Positions 1-12,818 of a stretch of DNA of 64,000 nucleotides are shown piece by piece. How positions within the stretch are numbered: position 1 is the stretch's first letter; the number at the start of each line of letters is the position of its first letter. Both the position numbers and the translations under genes were made by a program. The stretch is taken from assembly GCA_037178975.1 (NCBI GenBank), contig JASJZH010000005.1, positions 2,728,001-2,792,000 on the forward strand. Direction: 5' to 3'. Source of the DNA: Oscheius tipulae (Eukaryota > Nematoda > Chromadorea > Rhabditida > Rhabditidae). The notes beneath the pieces were generated by a model. It worked only from the letters and a program-made list of their open reading frames with translations, was not told where the DNA came from and searched no databases.

Positions 1-91
1 TTGTTCCGTGTCTCTTTCTATTTACAATCGCTACATTCTACCCCTACCCCCTATTTGAACAGAAGTGATCCCCTTCGGTTTCAAATCCGCC

Positions 92-99
92 TATAAAAG
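92..99 (+). promoter_or_regulatory. TATA box of the cysteine-rich secreted protein gene
   Basis: TATAAAAG lies about 50 bases before the start codon at 148. That spacing fits a short 5' leader and a strong core promoter. The CPG4-type gene at 16559 has the same arrangement, so both may be abundantly expressed. Confidence 0.6.
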
Positions 100-147
100 A
101 GCTAGCCAAACTGGGGAAATCATACGAAGCGCAGTCTCGATCCGAAG

Positions 148-698
148 ATGTTCCGTCTCGTCGTTCTCTCCGTTCTTATCGCTGTCTCGCTCCAGCAGTG
201 CGGAAGAGGAAAGAAGCCTATCGGAGGTACCCTTTCCAGAGGATAGCAACCAAATTTTTAGCATCTCTCGGCGGGTACTGCCCCAATGGAGCGGCTGTCA
301 AGGGAAAGTGGTGTTGTGAGGCTGCTCCCAAGTCGACTCCGGCTCCGGAAGAGTTCGTCTGTGAGACAAAGGATATCTCTGGACGTGAGTTTCATACGGG
401 TCCTCTCTGCCTGTCTCTGTCTCATTTTCTGTCGAAGACTCATCTTTGTTAGCAACTCTCGACGGAACAACATGTACCATGCCTGACGATGTGGTTGACA
501 GCAATGGTAACTGTTGTGCCAAGGAAGGTCGCGTTCCTTCTCCCGGAAGCTTCATCTGTCCCTCTCAATACAACGTCGGACGTGGGTTCATGACATTTTT
601 CTCTCAAAAAATGGACTTTAGCGGCATTTGCCGAAATCTGCATGGAGGGAGCTAAGATTGACGCCAACGGCGCCTGCTGCCTCATGACTTCTGCTTAG
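148..698 (+). CDS. Small secreted cysteine-rich protein with CPxG...CC modules
   Basis: Four exons (148-226, 262-384, 453-581, 622-698) join in phase to give 135 residues. Residues 1-18 or so form a signal peptide (MFRLVVLSVLIAVSLQQC). The mature part carries repeated cysteine modules of the type C-P-x-G ... C-C (YCPNG then WCC, NGNCC, NGACC), a pattern seen in nematode secreted or extracellular-matrix cysteine-rich proteins. Introns are 35, 68 and 40 nt. A TATA box precedes it and AATAAA follows at 717-722. The gene at 17290-17620 on the other strand is a shorter paralogue: both start MFR, both have GKKP after the signal peptide and then a GG-x-C-P module. I do not recognise a named family or function. 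The exon joins are well supported by phase. Confidence 0.75.
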
Positions 699-722
699 AT
701 TCTAGAAATTTCGGGAAATAAA

Positions 723-1143
723 AAAGTTTTTCGGGTATTTTGTTTTTGTTCCTGAGTCCTAGTCTATAAAATGCGTATCACATTCTTGAGGACAAAAGCA
801 ATCAGTGAAACAAAAAAGTTTGACTCCTATCGCCCGCCCGAGAATTGCAAGGCAGGTCAAAGATATAAAGGAGTTTGATAGCATTGCAATAGTATACACC
901 ACAACCCGATCATTGATTGATTACACTTTGAAAAGTAATTATTCTCTCTTCGAAACAAAGAAGTTAGAGAAGCATGGTACCTCTTAGTACATTGCACCCT
1001 CCGAGCGACTCTCATGCAATTCGTGAAACATAAATTTCTGCAAGAACCGGTTCTTTTGATCTCAAACTCCTCCCATTTGGCCATTCCCTAAAACAAATCA
1101 GAATATATCGGCGATTATCACAAAGTTTTCCTTCACTCCATCC
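723..1143. other. Non-coding stretch
   Basis: No convincing coding exon. A minus-strand TTTTTTGTTTCA element (core about 806-811) is present without a clear downstream TATA. A splice-acceptor-like TTTTAG on the minus strand near 1090 leads into an open frame that does not look like receptor sequence. Confidence 0.5.
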
Positions 1144-2713
1144 TCAAATGCCAAGCTCGTGACTCATCCCAAAGACCCACCCGAAAGGCCAGGTGATGCA
1201 GTACATCCTGTCCAATCCCAAGCAGATAATGTTGATGATGGTGTGTTGCATGCAGACAGCAGGGATTAGTTGGATCCAGTAGCAGGATCTAAGATCCTGT
1301 AGATCAGAAGCAAAACGAATTAGACACGAACCGCTGACTAATGAAAGTAATCCCACTGAATATTAGGAACGCGTAGGGGATTTGGGCCAGCTGATGTCCG
1401 AAATCGCCGATGGCCAGAAGAGCAATGAGAATGTTGCATGGGTTGTGGAGGTATCTGAAGATTGAAAATATTGTAGAACTGATGATGTAAAGATAGAAAG
1501 TTCGCTGAGCAAGTACTCACTGAGTTGGTTATTTACGATCGACAAACAAAAAACCGAATGCCCCCCTCCCTTTCCATGAGCCTCCTATGCTTCGAATAGT
1601 AATAACCTGTAGCTTCCCGGAAAAAAAGTGATTGAAAACTTCTATATGTTTCGCGATCAGTATAAAAGAAGAATTTTCAAATTTATTTCAAGTAGATGTT
1701 TCGGGAAAGAACAAGCTTTCAGTTAGATTTCAGAAAAGTTCCGTACTATACGACTTTTTATTGTAAATCGATTTTTGCAATCTTTGGATGGTAGCCACTT
1801 GCTACTGTATATTCCCAGAAACCTGAGGTCTACCATAGTAGTCAAACAATCACTGTCACACTTATAAGTGCCTGGTGAAACGGAAGTTGTAGTGTTTCGG
1901 GTTACAGTGATATCTGAAGAAAAGAAGATAGGAATTGTTTCACTGTAAACAGAAACATTTCCAGTTTTGACTGACTACCTAACTAGGGTGTGATCAACAG
2001 CACAACGTTGCAGAGGATGAAAGGCACGAAAATAATTTCTTCGAGCATGGCGGTAGCACTTGGATCGAGGGGGCAATACTCAACATCCTAAGTGAGCAAT
2101 ACTTTTGTGCACTTTTATACTGCGTTCCAAGTTCTTAGTACTCAAAAGTATCACTAACAGTTTTCTCGGGGAACTACGTGTTAGATGTGGACAAAACAAA
2201 AATTGAGAAGTAAACAAAAAATCTCGGTTGGATATGTTTTATTCCACTTTTGTTTGGTTCAATGGCTTGAAATTGCATTTATCGTCCTTATAAGCTTCAG
2301 GCGAACCAACACAGAAATACCAGAAAAAAAGGAGCCTGTTTTTCTCGGAAAAGACTAACTTGAGGGATGTAACAAAACCGTGTTGAATGAGCAATGCGTT
2401 TCGAACCGACGGCGTCTGCATCATACGACGGTAAAACACAACAAGTCAGAATCCAACCGTTTTGTTGCAAAAACTTTAGTTTCCAAAAAAAAAATTATGT
2501 TACAGCTGGCTCATACATACTGTTAATAGTCGCTTTTTTCTGGCTAAGAACCAAAACCCAAAAATCGACTCACTTGAACCGAAAAGTTGCCGTAATTAGC
2601 CTACAATGCCCATAGAACCCGATCAGGGCGATAACACAGAGTACCGTAGCAGAGGGGAAGAAGATTCTCTGGTAGAAGGCGGCAATTTCCCCGGCAGTCT
2701 GGTTGACTTCCAT
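1144..2713 (-). pseudogene. Truncated Srsx-type serpentine chemoreceptor
   Basis: Three minus-strand exons fit in phase: 2574-2713 (start codon at 2713, first membrane helix, ends RFK), 1328-1454 (begins YLHNPCN and holds NILIALLAIGD, the second helix) and 1144-1296 (WIQLIPAVCMQH..., third helix, then the LGLDRM motif). This is the nematode 7-TM Srsx class: short N-terminus, CN-I-L-I-A-L in helix 2 and a DR-type motif after helix 3. The family is usually about 300 residues. Here the frame stops after about 139, and I find no helices 4-7 in the remaining DNA down to the cysteine-rich gene. A donor-like GTGGGT at 1175-1180 might start a lost downstream intron. The first intron is 1.1 kb, the second only 31 nt. 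Most likely a pseudogene. A missed distal exon is possible. Confidence 0.6.
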
Positions 2714-5139
2714 CGTGTACAAAACGCGGAGTCAGTAATCTCAGACATTATAAGGGCCCAAAATACCAGGAGGAGGATCTTGAAAATTAAAAATTGAGTC
2801 AGGGTCGGATGATCTTGGGGAAAGGCGAGCAGATAGAGATCGCGTCAAACAAGGGGAAGAGAAGTCTAAACTTGGATGAGGAAAAGAGTAGGTGGAAGGG
2901 CTGGAGCACTGTTTGTTTTTTGGAACATGTTTTTTTATTTTCAAATACGCTAGTTCAATAGTGTTTTTTACTCCTAATATACAGTTTGTGAAACATTTAA
3001 AAAAAACAAGTATGAATGAAACATGGGCACTGAAAAGTGATGATAAGAAAATTTTGTGAATGAGTGTTCCTTACGGTCTCACTTTTTGTTTCATTAGATT
3101 TATTAGTACTTTTCCAACTGGGATCAAGCATCACCGTGTACGTGCTCTTATTGTCGGACGCAGATAATCCTGAGTCGTCTTTTTGAAGTACACTAGAATG
3201 GTATTTTTCCAAGCACGAGGTGTCTTTTATCCTTGATTTATGCCATTGACGCATGGGAGTTTATGTTTTAATTGCGTTGAATTGCATAAAAAGAATCAGA
3301 GTACAAATGGAAACGGGAATTTTGGGAATTTCTGGATTACTTTCTTGACAGCTTCAAGCTTCAGAAATTCGAGTGTACCTTTACGAATCTGGTATGAGTT
3401 GATCGACGCTACTTTTTTTGTCAGGATAGTCAAACCTGAAATTTCTAGTTGGAAAGGAACAGGCATGGGAAAGTTTATGTTTTACAAGTTGGGTAAAAGT
3501 AACTTGAAAAAAAATATCACAGACAGCTGAAATATTTTTATGTGTCTTGTTAGTAATTTGCTTGCTGTTTGAGAAAAAAAACATGGATTCACCCATTGTG
3601 CTACATCAGTGTTTCTTCCAAGAACAGGATGATAACATCATTGTCTGGCACAACTGCTGTTTTTTGAAGTGTGTACTAGTCAAGGCTCCTTATTTTGACA
3701 TTTTTCAGCTTTTTTTCAATATTCCGAAGCGTGCAATGAGAAGACTTAACATTTCATCATTTTACCCTAAAGAAACATTTTGCTCGGAAAAAAGATATCC
3801 GTGTAGTCAGTAAATCTTTTGTCACGAGCAACTCCTCGGGGTTGTATTTTTTGAACCATTTGAGTAAAAAAGGTCAATAGGCAGTCAAAAGAAAGGCTGA
3901 ATCAATCCCGATATAATACCGTAAAAACATATATGCGCACAGCTCGAAATTTTCCAGGCGCAGTCTATCGCAAAAATTCGCACCTTTGAAAACGGACAGC
4001 GCAGTTTTGTAGCCCTTGATGAGTAAATTTACCTTTTAACTTTGCTTATCTGTACAAATTTGGCCCTTTATATTCTTCTTCGTTCGTTATCCGCTCTGAT
4101 TTGGCACCTTACCGCCCAAAACAATCACAACACACCATCAATGAAATGTCGCAGTTAACCACAGAAAAGACTAGATTCTATCAAAATAGGACGACCAGAA
4201 ACGCATTGCAAATGAAAAAATTAGCATATAAAGTAACCAAAATAAAATCACAATGGAGAAAGTTAATTTTTCCACCCATGATACCCCCTTTTTGAATGCA
4301 AGCGCGCCCGAACGCAACAACTTCGGGAGGCTCGTTTTTCAAACAGTTTCTATTTCTAAATCATTGAGATCTTCTTTTCAAAAGTCCTAATTGAGCTCTT
4401 TTCGACTGCATCGTTCGTTTTTATCAAATTGGTTCAACTAGGGCAGTATAAGTGTTCAAAGGTTGTGATCTCAAAGACTTTATTTTTTGTGAATATGCTG
4501 AAGCGAGAGGGATACCATATATCTATAGGCTTAAAAAAATCTGTAGGCTCATATACCTATAAAAAGCCCTACCAGGGTTTTGGGTGCAAACTTAGGGGCT
4601 AAGCTGTGCATCAGGTAATGGTGTAGCGGCAATAAGCCTATAAATGTATGGTATCCCTCTCACTTCGGGTGAAAGCAAATAGTTTAGGACCTCCGATTCT
4701 GCAAGACCTGTCATCTCTTTATCATTAAACAACTGATAAGTAACACAGTTTCGACAATAATACCACCAACAACAACGAAAAAAAAATCGAAAATTGCCGA
4801 ATTCAATTTTAAGACCTCCAATTCTTAAATAGGACCAAGCAACTAAAACATTTTTATTTGTAATAATCCCTTCCTACTCGACCTATATAGTTTTCTCTTT
4901 CAACAAAGCTTAGGACTTGAAACCATTCGATTCTTCATAGAGCTGACTCTTTTTCATCTTTCAGTATCATCAGATCGTACAAAAAGCTTATCGGAAGAGC
5001 TTAGAAACAAACTTTTCTTCCAGTATTATCAGTTTTCATCCAGCAAACCATTTCTTCCAGTCTTATCAGTTTCGCTGCCCCTTTTCAAATCCCCCAGTCA
5101 CTATTCTGCTCTTATCGTGGCACACCCCTTCTCGTCAGA
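2714..5139. other. AT-rich non-coding stretch
   Basis: No supported gene. Open frames between 3240 and 4300 lack splice sites, domain signatures and codon bias. The only distinct structure is the palindromic element at 4501-4665. Confidence 0.5.
4501..4665. mobile_element. Palindromic MITE-like element with 32-bp terminal inverted repeats
   Basis: Left end 4501-4532 begins AAGCGAGAGGGATACC. Right end 4634-4665 is its reverse complement with about four mismatches. The about 100-bp interior has no open frame and contains an extra copy of the CTATA...AGCC core. Size, inverted ends and lack of coding capacity fit a non-autonomous DNA transposon. I cannot fix the target-site duplication. Confidence 0.7.
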
Positions 5140-8100
5140 ATGATACTTCTTCCAGGGTTATTACTTCTGAGTATTTGTGAGTTTTTTTGCTTCAGTGATT
5201 GAATAAAACATCTTTTAAATCGTACTTTACAGTAGTTCCGAGGACCGAAACAGTGGCATGTGTAAGGGGAACCGATTACGGGAATGGTGATTGTGTGGAG
5301 GTAAGCCTTTTCAAATTTCTGAATTATAAAAGAGTGACAGTATTAGTCCAAGTTTTTACGTTAGACCTGAAGTATAACGGTGATACAAAAGCTTTGTAAT
5401 AGGCTTTTCCTTTAAGAGTGGAGATTACGGTAGGCGTTATCAGAATACGTGGTCCGGATATTCTTTCGATCTCAAAAATAATTTTACATATAAATCACGA
5501 AACGTGCAATGATCCGAATCATGAACAGCTTCCACTTTTCCACGCTTAAAATATATGTTGGGTCCAGGTACTGTATGGATCTGATTTAGCGTATCATCAA
5601 AGGAATATATGACTATTCACTGTCCAAAGGATGCAGAAGGGGACATCGCTAGATGTTAGGCGGCTTTGAAAAACCTGGATCTCCCGAAAACTAGACGAAA
5701 CTTCCTTAATAAATCGTCTCCTTTTATAGAACTCCTGAAACCAAAAAGTTTTGTATCGTAAAGATCTTGTATTTCAAAGATGTCATATAACCTTGCTCGC
5801 TTGATGAAAGCCACTCGTCGACCGGACGGTGACGCAAAACTATTCGAGCTCTTGTAGTTGGGGAAAGGATGTTCTGATAGTTGTGCATATTTGGGGAACA
5901 CGGAGGCAAATACAGTACCATAACTGTTTTCATAACCTGATCTTGAAACATTAAAACAGTTTTGACTTCATGGACACCCCTGACTTACAATCTGCCATCT
6001 TACTATGTTTGGCTTCAAATAAAATCAAACCCGGGATACACGCAGTTTGCTCAAACGCAAAAAGGTGATACCTATCATCTGAAACATTATGAAATTTTTT
6101 GGGTTTACGAATTCAACTGTTCTCTGTTTCAATTTCACGTTTCACTCTTACATCCACATCTTCTAAACAAATTATTAGAACACTTCCGTTTCAACTACTT
6201 TAGTCTAGTATCTTTCCTTTTCTGAATATCTTTCCTAAAACAACATCAGAGTGAGAATAGCTAAAAATGATAGTTGTATAGAGAAGACAAAACAAAGCAA
6301 AGGGATTCTGAAAATTTTGTATCATCATTATACATTCGATGTCATAAAATAAAATCTTGGACTAAAGCTGCTTTTGAAGTATACCAGCCGGCTCCGCCGT
6401 CTGGCGACGCTGCTACTGGTAAACTATTTTCGTGCTTTATATGTAAACACCGTTTCTTGAATTTGGGAAAGAGTGGACTGTTGGATGACTGGTACTGCGG
6501 TCACAATGGCTCGTTTTCTGTGCGTGTGCCTGTACGTGAGCTGAAGAAAGTTGCGTGGTCCGACGAGCCTATTTGCACCAAGGTGCGAGCAGCAAGTTTT
6601 ATCTTGTAGGCGGCTACTTCTGCAAACATGATTCAGAGGAAGAAAAGAAGCAGCGAATTGGAAGATTTGTCAGTCGCTGACTCTCTGAAATCAGAAACTT
6701 ACCCAAATAGGCAGCGCAGTGGTGGCTTGTAACACGGTCTCTGTCTCTCTAGTTCCTCTACAGTGTCGTCGGTAGCAACAGAATACATTGTTCTATTTCT
6801 GAGTTATTGTCCAGCTCAATTAGTTGGCAACAATTTACAGCAGCAACAACAACATGTACAGCTTTTTGTTTTGCTATTGTTTTGTGGCCACGGACAAACA
6901 AACAAACAAAGACACAGAGTCTACCAGACATCATAGCGTTTTCATAGTTCAGATGTTAGTCTATTTATCGAAGCTTCCAAGAAGATAGTTGTCGATCATA
7001 GCGACTGTGGCTATTATGTTTCAAAAACAAAAGTTTATTAGTTTTTCTTGACATCTATTGGGTTGGCAACTAAGTCTTTTCGCTTTTTTCAAATGCATAA
7101 ATCTATATCAAAAAATCGTTGTAATCACTATTATGATGTATCACGTCTGCCCATTTCACGGGTAGTTTACGGATGCCACGCTCGTAGAAGACCTTGAGTT
7201 TCGAAGCGAAGAATTTTGTCAACCAGGTTTTGAGTGCGCCATTTCAGCGGCCGTTTCTGACAAACTGCAACGGCAACCTTTTCAATTGCTGGCTATATAT
7301 GGTAGCCGTAAGGGTAGTTCCAGCATCCAGCAGTTCCCAGTGCACCACTCCTTCGATATCCCAGAAAACACAGAGCATAATCTTCTTTTAATAGGTGTCA
7401 GGTTTTACATCAGGACTTGGTGTCTGCTCTGGACCTACCCATTGACGTTTCCTTCCGAAGTTTACGTACGTTACCCACCTCTCGTACCCCCCGTCACCAG
7501 GCGTGACAAAAAGGATTATCCTCTCATACCTGGACAGGAGAGAATGGGTGACGGACAAGCGCTGCCACTTCTGGGCGTCACTGAGGTCATGCGGCAACCA
7601 TGTGTTCATTTTTCTCGTAAATCTCAATTGCTTCAAATGATGTTCCACTGCGACATGGCTGACAGACATTGCCTCTGCTAGTTCACGGGTAGTCTGCCGA
7701 TTGTTCTCGTTCACGAGCTGCAGCAGCTTCGATTCATCAAAAGTTGACCTTGGCTCATCTTCGACGCTTTTGTCTCCAGACCGAAGGCGATGAAACCACA
7801 ACTGGCATACCCTCGTGGACGTCGTCCCTTGGCCATAAACATCGTTGATATCAGCCGCCGTTTGGGCTCCATTCGTACCTTTGAAGAACTCATTTAACAT
7901 GGCATGTCGCAGATGGTAGGGTGGCAGATCATCAATAGTCCGGATCAAAACGAACAGAGAATAGATAATAAGAAGAAGTGATTGTTTGCATGATGGTGGT
8001 AGAGGACTGAGTGAGCAACACGAGGTGCTATAACCAATAGCTCGGCAGTTGTTGTAAAGAAAGCGAAGGACATGTTTACAAACAGCGAATAAACTTATTT

Positions 8101-11100
8101 ACCAACCCAAAACTTACTGAGTCTCACTCCGCGGATTGTAATCAACTCTGATTACTTGTCGAAAAGTACTAACTTCGAGCTAGGAAGCCCTACTATCCGA
8201 ATGAAATAACTACGTACACAGGCGCAAAGGATAAAACCCTTTGACAAGCCGGGTTTCGAGCCCGTGACTAAGCGATCAATTGATACTCGAGATTCCACGA
8301 GCTATTAGATTCTTTCAAAAACCATTGGCTTTCAAAGTTTCCAAGACGAGATATTGAAAAACGGTGAATCAACCCTATCATGTGATGTTCATTTTTTAAA
8401 AAAGTTCATTTTCAGGCCCAATGCACTCCCATGGATCGTCTGTCAGCGGAACGTTATTGTCGAAAGTATGGAGGCATTCTGTACTCTAACAAAAACCAAT
8501 TTGTCAGTTATCCTTCATTAGTTTCAAGTTTTTTTTTACAGGACGTGAGCATGATAAGCTACGCCATGGACACGGAGTGTGGAGAGAACAGTCAGGTCTG
8601 GCTTGGTATCACCTGTATCAATGAGAAAACGTGCCATAATGACAGAGGGCAGGTCATCGAAATACTAAAGAACTTTACTGCCTTTGACGAACCCAGTGAG
8701 TTTTTGAAAAGTTTTATCAACGTGGGGATCTATAGATTTGGGTCATGAACTGTAATGTTCTTGTATAATTTGACAAATAGACAACTTTCAGTATCAAAGC
8801 CCTGTGTTTACATGTCTTTAAATAATTCTCTGGAAAAAGGAAGATGGTTTGTAAGCAGCTGCAGGAACCAAATTGCCAAGAGACCCTTCTTGTGCTGGTA
8901 CACCAACGACACAAGTGGGTTTATTTAAAGTGAGAACACAGTAGCAAGAAGAATATTGGATGGGAAATTTTGGTAATACTTCGGGATTCAAATTTTTTCG
9001 CGTTTCTTTTTTTTCGTGTTTCATTTCGTTTTTTGGCGCGGATTCAGTTTTTCATTATTTTACAAGCTTTTCCCGATTTGGTTGCTCATTTCTGCTATTT
9101 TTCCGTAAAAGATGTTGACCCATTGACATGACTTTCTTTCTGCAGATAAAACGAAAACACATGACAGTTCTTTTTTCCAATTCTTTGGGGGTCACTCTTC
9201 TTGAATTATCTGTGAATACGAAATAAAAGGCTTTCAAAATGAGTTGTAGCTACTACATTTATCTTTCTAGATATATACAAAACTAGACAAAAGAATGATA
9301 AAAAGAGACAGATACGGAAGGAAATGAGCGGCTACATCACAGCTACAGTAAATCTTCGTTCTTACTATGATCTTATTGCTTTTCGGAAATTTTTGTTTTG
9401 CAAAAATTGGCGAATTGCTATCGCTGAAAGAACTAGAGTAGCAGTCAAATCAACAAGCACATTTTCAATATCCCATCAACATACTGGGCTCTGAAACTGA
9501 GACTCCCTATATAGGTTCGTCGAAACAGTATAAGTGTCATTCAAAAAAAATAAAAATGTTTCACTCTTCATTATTATCAATTCTAGGAGAAACTTTTCGC
9601 TCGATGGCCCTTTTCCACTTCCTGTTCGACAATCATTTTCAGACGATCCCGGCTGCCAACTCGGGACATTCTTCTACAAAAACCGCTGCTACGGACTTCA
9701 CGGGGTCCAAGACCCCATTGCTGCCAGTGACCATTGTCACAACCTTGGGGGGGAGCTGGTCTCTATTCACAGCGAGAATGTTAGTTTTTCCCTTTGTTTC
9801 AAAAACTGTATATAAGGAAAACGAATACATTTGGGACTTGGCAGCTGAACTTCCCAGTATCACTGCCAATGCAAACTTCGGTATCGGGCTCTATGTGGAC
9901 ATGGACAAGGATTTGAAGTGGTACGATGGATCGCCGGTCGATTACACAAACTTTGAAATTCCAACTAGTCCACCAGCGGATGGAGTATACCCGCCGATCA
10001 ATAGTACAATTACGATGGATTTTACCAACAAGAAGTGGCTAGCGGACCCGACCAGAGGACGACTGGCTCAAGTCTGTAGCTGGCGTGAGTTTCGGGGAAT
10101 ATATGGGAGCCCAAATTGCTATTTTTGAATTCCTGCCCCAGGAAAATGGCCTATTAGTTTTCTAGGTTCAAACTTGTTCCAGTATATATCCGAACTTTGT
10201 AACAAGAAAATGGAACTTGTTTTTTGGTTCGACAAAAGAAACAGTGTAAGAATAGTCTTTTGCCTCGCATATTAGATTCCGAGAAACACGAAAAGTGACC
10301 ACGTGTAGGAACTGGTACATTTTTTACGTTTTGAATGGATCATTGCGTCGGTTTGTTTTTTATTTGTTTTTAAGTGGCGCAACCGAAAATGTTTCCTATG
10401 TTTATAAACAGTAACACCAGTGGCCCATTAGTTTACTACGTTGTTCCAGTATATATCCGATACTGAAACACAAATTTTGTAATAGGCATTTCCGAGGAAA
10501 AAACAAAAACATCAAAGTTTCAATGCTTCAACGCTTCCCAACATATTTCGCAGCAAGTGAATGAATGTTATGGCGATCTGCGTTTTCCAAGAGATCTTTT
10601 TCCAAATCTATAAACTTTTTCAGCCCCGCTCTCCCATGATCTCCAGACCGTCCAGGCCACATTTCCCAATCTCTGTCCCAGTGGGATTCTGCCCATCGAG
10701 TCGATCGTATATAATACCTGATTGAAATATACCAAACACTTTTCTAGATCTATTCTCCTGACTACCCAAACTATACAAGCTGTACGAACTGTACTCTTAC
10801 CTACAATGGAGTGTTCGGAAAACCGATTCAAATCGTATTCGAGGAACAGTACTTGGATGTCGGTGCCACTATTGAGATCTATACGGACCGGAATGACCCT
10901 CAGAAGGTTATAACGTAAGTGTTCTATATTTCTGGTCATTTCAGTTTTCGGATTTTCACCGTGTATTACATTTACCGCAAAACTGGGAATAGAAGAGTAC
11001 CCTTTGACTATTTTCGAATCAGGGTTTGAGACTCATACAGTAATTTTTTAAGCAGGCTTCATCATGCCTGGTGTAACCATATCCTTGTGTTTCACGAATA

Positions 11101-12818
11101 CTCTCATCAAAACTATTGTCTGTTTACGTCATTTTTTTTTCAGTCTTTTTTGTACTGCTGAAACTAAAATAATGCAAAAGAGTTCATGTTTCTCAAGATA
11201 GGAGAATCGAAAAATTATTTTTTTCGCACGCGAAAGCAGCCTTTAAGTTTTTTGCCTTTAAGCCCATTGTTCAAACAAAAAAAATATTCGCGATCAGAAA
11301 CTTGTGCTATCTCACCATGTTTCTACATTATTGGAAACCAAAAAAGTTCATACTTCAAGCTTCAGGATCGAGTACAACACCCCCATAACCAGCATTATCT
11401 CCTCGTTGAGCGGCTACATGAAGATTGTTTTTAAGCAGCCGCCCGGCCACCTAAGTTATTGGAGAGCTAGCACAAAGACCCAGGGTGTCAGAGGGCAATA
11501 TCGTAACTTTTGTCTCTTTATAGTTTAACTGAAACTTTCAGCAATCAAACTAGGAACACCGTATGTCTGTAACCCGGATACTATCCAACCTTTGTCGACG
11601 GACACATATAGTCAGGTGAGTTCTTAAGGCCTGAGCTCGGTAGGGCGAAAAAGTAGCATTTTGGTCATTTGAAATTTTCTTTTGAAAATAAGAAAGGCAG
11701 CTAGGTAAGATAGAGAAATAAGCTAGACAGCTGGAGAGAATCTACTATATGGAGACGTTTTACTGGATGCCTGGAAGCACACGGAACTATATACCGAGAG
11801 TGAAACATGAAAGTTTTTGCTTGCTCTTACTGTTCTTACTGGCTTACTGGCCCGTTCTTACTGGCGCAGTCACAATTCTGTCATTTTATGACTTTAAATT
11901 TTATAGTTTTCTGCACCGACAGTTCCGAAAAGTTGATTTGAGTAAATCTGCTCTGACCAACTCGTAGTTAAGCAGATGGATCACTTCTTTTATTCGAAAC
12001 AAGGTTGGAAATTGGAGGGTATAGCCGAGCTTCTAGATTTTCGAGATTCCTCACTGTTTCAATGATACTATAAGAACAGAGCTGCTGCTTGTATATGCTT
12101 TTTGTATGAGCCAAAAAGTTATTTGCAACTGCCATTTGGTCTGTTCCTGAACTATTGACTAACAAATTTTTTTACAAACTTGGATCGCATCTAACCAGTT
12201 TTCCCCTAATGCACCAATAAGGTCAAGAACCTGAAACCAAAAAGTGGAAATGTTTGAACAAGTTGATTCTCAATTAGTGACTAACAATCATTTTTTAAAT
12301 AATCGATAGGAGCCCCGAAGCGAGACGAACTCATACTGCCCAATAAGAACAGCATTTGAAATCAAAAAATCTGACAATATTCGAAAACAGTTGCAAAGAT
12401 GTAACGGGGGGAGGGCACTGTTCCACAAAGCACGGAATATATCCATTTACTGAAATAAATTTTCTACTTTCCTTTATCTCCCCTACCATCTTTTTCCAGT
12501 TCCAAACTCCGAACTACGCCGCCAACGGTGGAATGTCCCGGTCATGTACCATTATCATTATGCCACAATCTGCTAGCAGCACGTAATTTTACGCTCCTTT
12601 TCAAAATAAACTATCAATTCAGGGTAGTCGTATCCTTCTACGACTTCTACCTAGCTCCCGAGGACAAGGTGGAAGTGATTGACGACACCAGAACAGTTTT
12701 ATCCGGAACTCAGACCGGAATCATGATAGAGGGAGGCGTCGGTCAGAATCTCACCTTCATAATTCATAAGGTCTCACTGGGATTCCGTGGCATCTGGGCC
12801 GATTTTACGAGTAATTGA
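5140..12818 (+). CDS. Secreted C-type lectin with two CTLDs and two CUB domains (CLEC family)
   Basis: Thirteen exons join in phase: 5140-5176, 5233-5300, 8416-8502, 8542-8695, 8792-8914, 9643-9779, 9817-10084, 10624-10706, 10748-10914, 11366-11484, 11542-11615, 12500-12582, 12623-12818; 531 residues. Residues 1-12 start a signal peptide. CTLD 1 is about 20-155 (AERYCRKYGG, VWLGI, CRNQ ... FLC). CTLD 2 is about 158-291 (NRCYGL, HCHNLGGELVSIHSEN, WYDGSPVDYTNF). CUB 1 is about 300-414 (IYSPDYPNYTSC). CUB 2 is about 420-531 (FQTPNYAANGG ... VVVSFYDFYL). No EPN or QPD sugar-binding triplet is seen, so calcium-dependent carbohydrate binding is doubtful. The family is secreted and linked in Caenorhabditis to intestinal and pathogen responses. 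The 3.1-kb second intron carries a mariner remnant. The exon-7 acceptor (TATAAG) is atypical but keeps frame. Confidence 0.85.
6731..6918 (-). repeat. Dispersed repeat family 1, copy a
   Basis: On the minus strand this copy reads TTTGTTTGTCCGTGGCCAC and continues with an AACAAAAAGCTG block and an AATTGAGxTGGAC block. The same order occurs at 32295-32445, and the head recurs at 38440-38715. It lies in an intron of the lectin gene. No open frame; probably a non-autonomous element. Confidence 0.6.
7058..8110 (-). mobile_element. Decayed mariner element
   Basis: Ends are inverted: TTGGGTTGGCAACTAAGTC at 7058-7076 and its imperfect complement ending at 8110. A TA precedes the left end at 7056-7057 but is not kept on the right. 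The interior holds a broken transposase on the minus strand. The length of about 1.05 kb is shorter than the usual 1.25-1.3 kb of mariner because an inner part of the transposase is deleted. Confidence 0.85.
7142..7948 (-). pseudogene. Mariner transposase fragment
   Basis: The frame 7948-7388 gives an N-terminal helix-turn-helix region (YHLRHAMLNEF, RVCQLWFHRLRSGD, VEDEPRSTFDES), then HHLKQL and a PHDLSDAQK block. It reaches the first catalytic Asp region (GDGGYERWVTY, distorted from the usual GDEKW) and hits a stop just before a further block, KKIMLCVFWDIEG, that carries the second Asp. After NGR the sequence jumps to the element's C-terminus (FYERGIRKLPVKW), so the third-Asp region is deleted. 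The element cannot be autonomous. It sits antisense inside intron 2 of the lectin gene. Confidence 0.85.

Noticed and set aside
2606-2797. Plus-strand 63-residue frame
   Set aside because: It is the antisense shadow of the Srsx first exon, which has a start codon, membrane helix and matched splice phase on the minus strand.
7388-7948. Active mariner transposase
   Set aside because: The first catalytic region is distorted, a stop follows, and the part with the third Asp is deleted.
8225-8275. tRNA-like GGGTTTCGAGCCC segment
   Set aside because: No pairing T-arm or A-box at the right distance.
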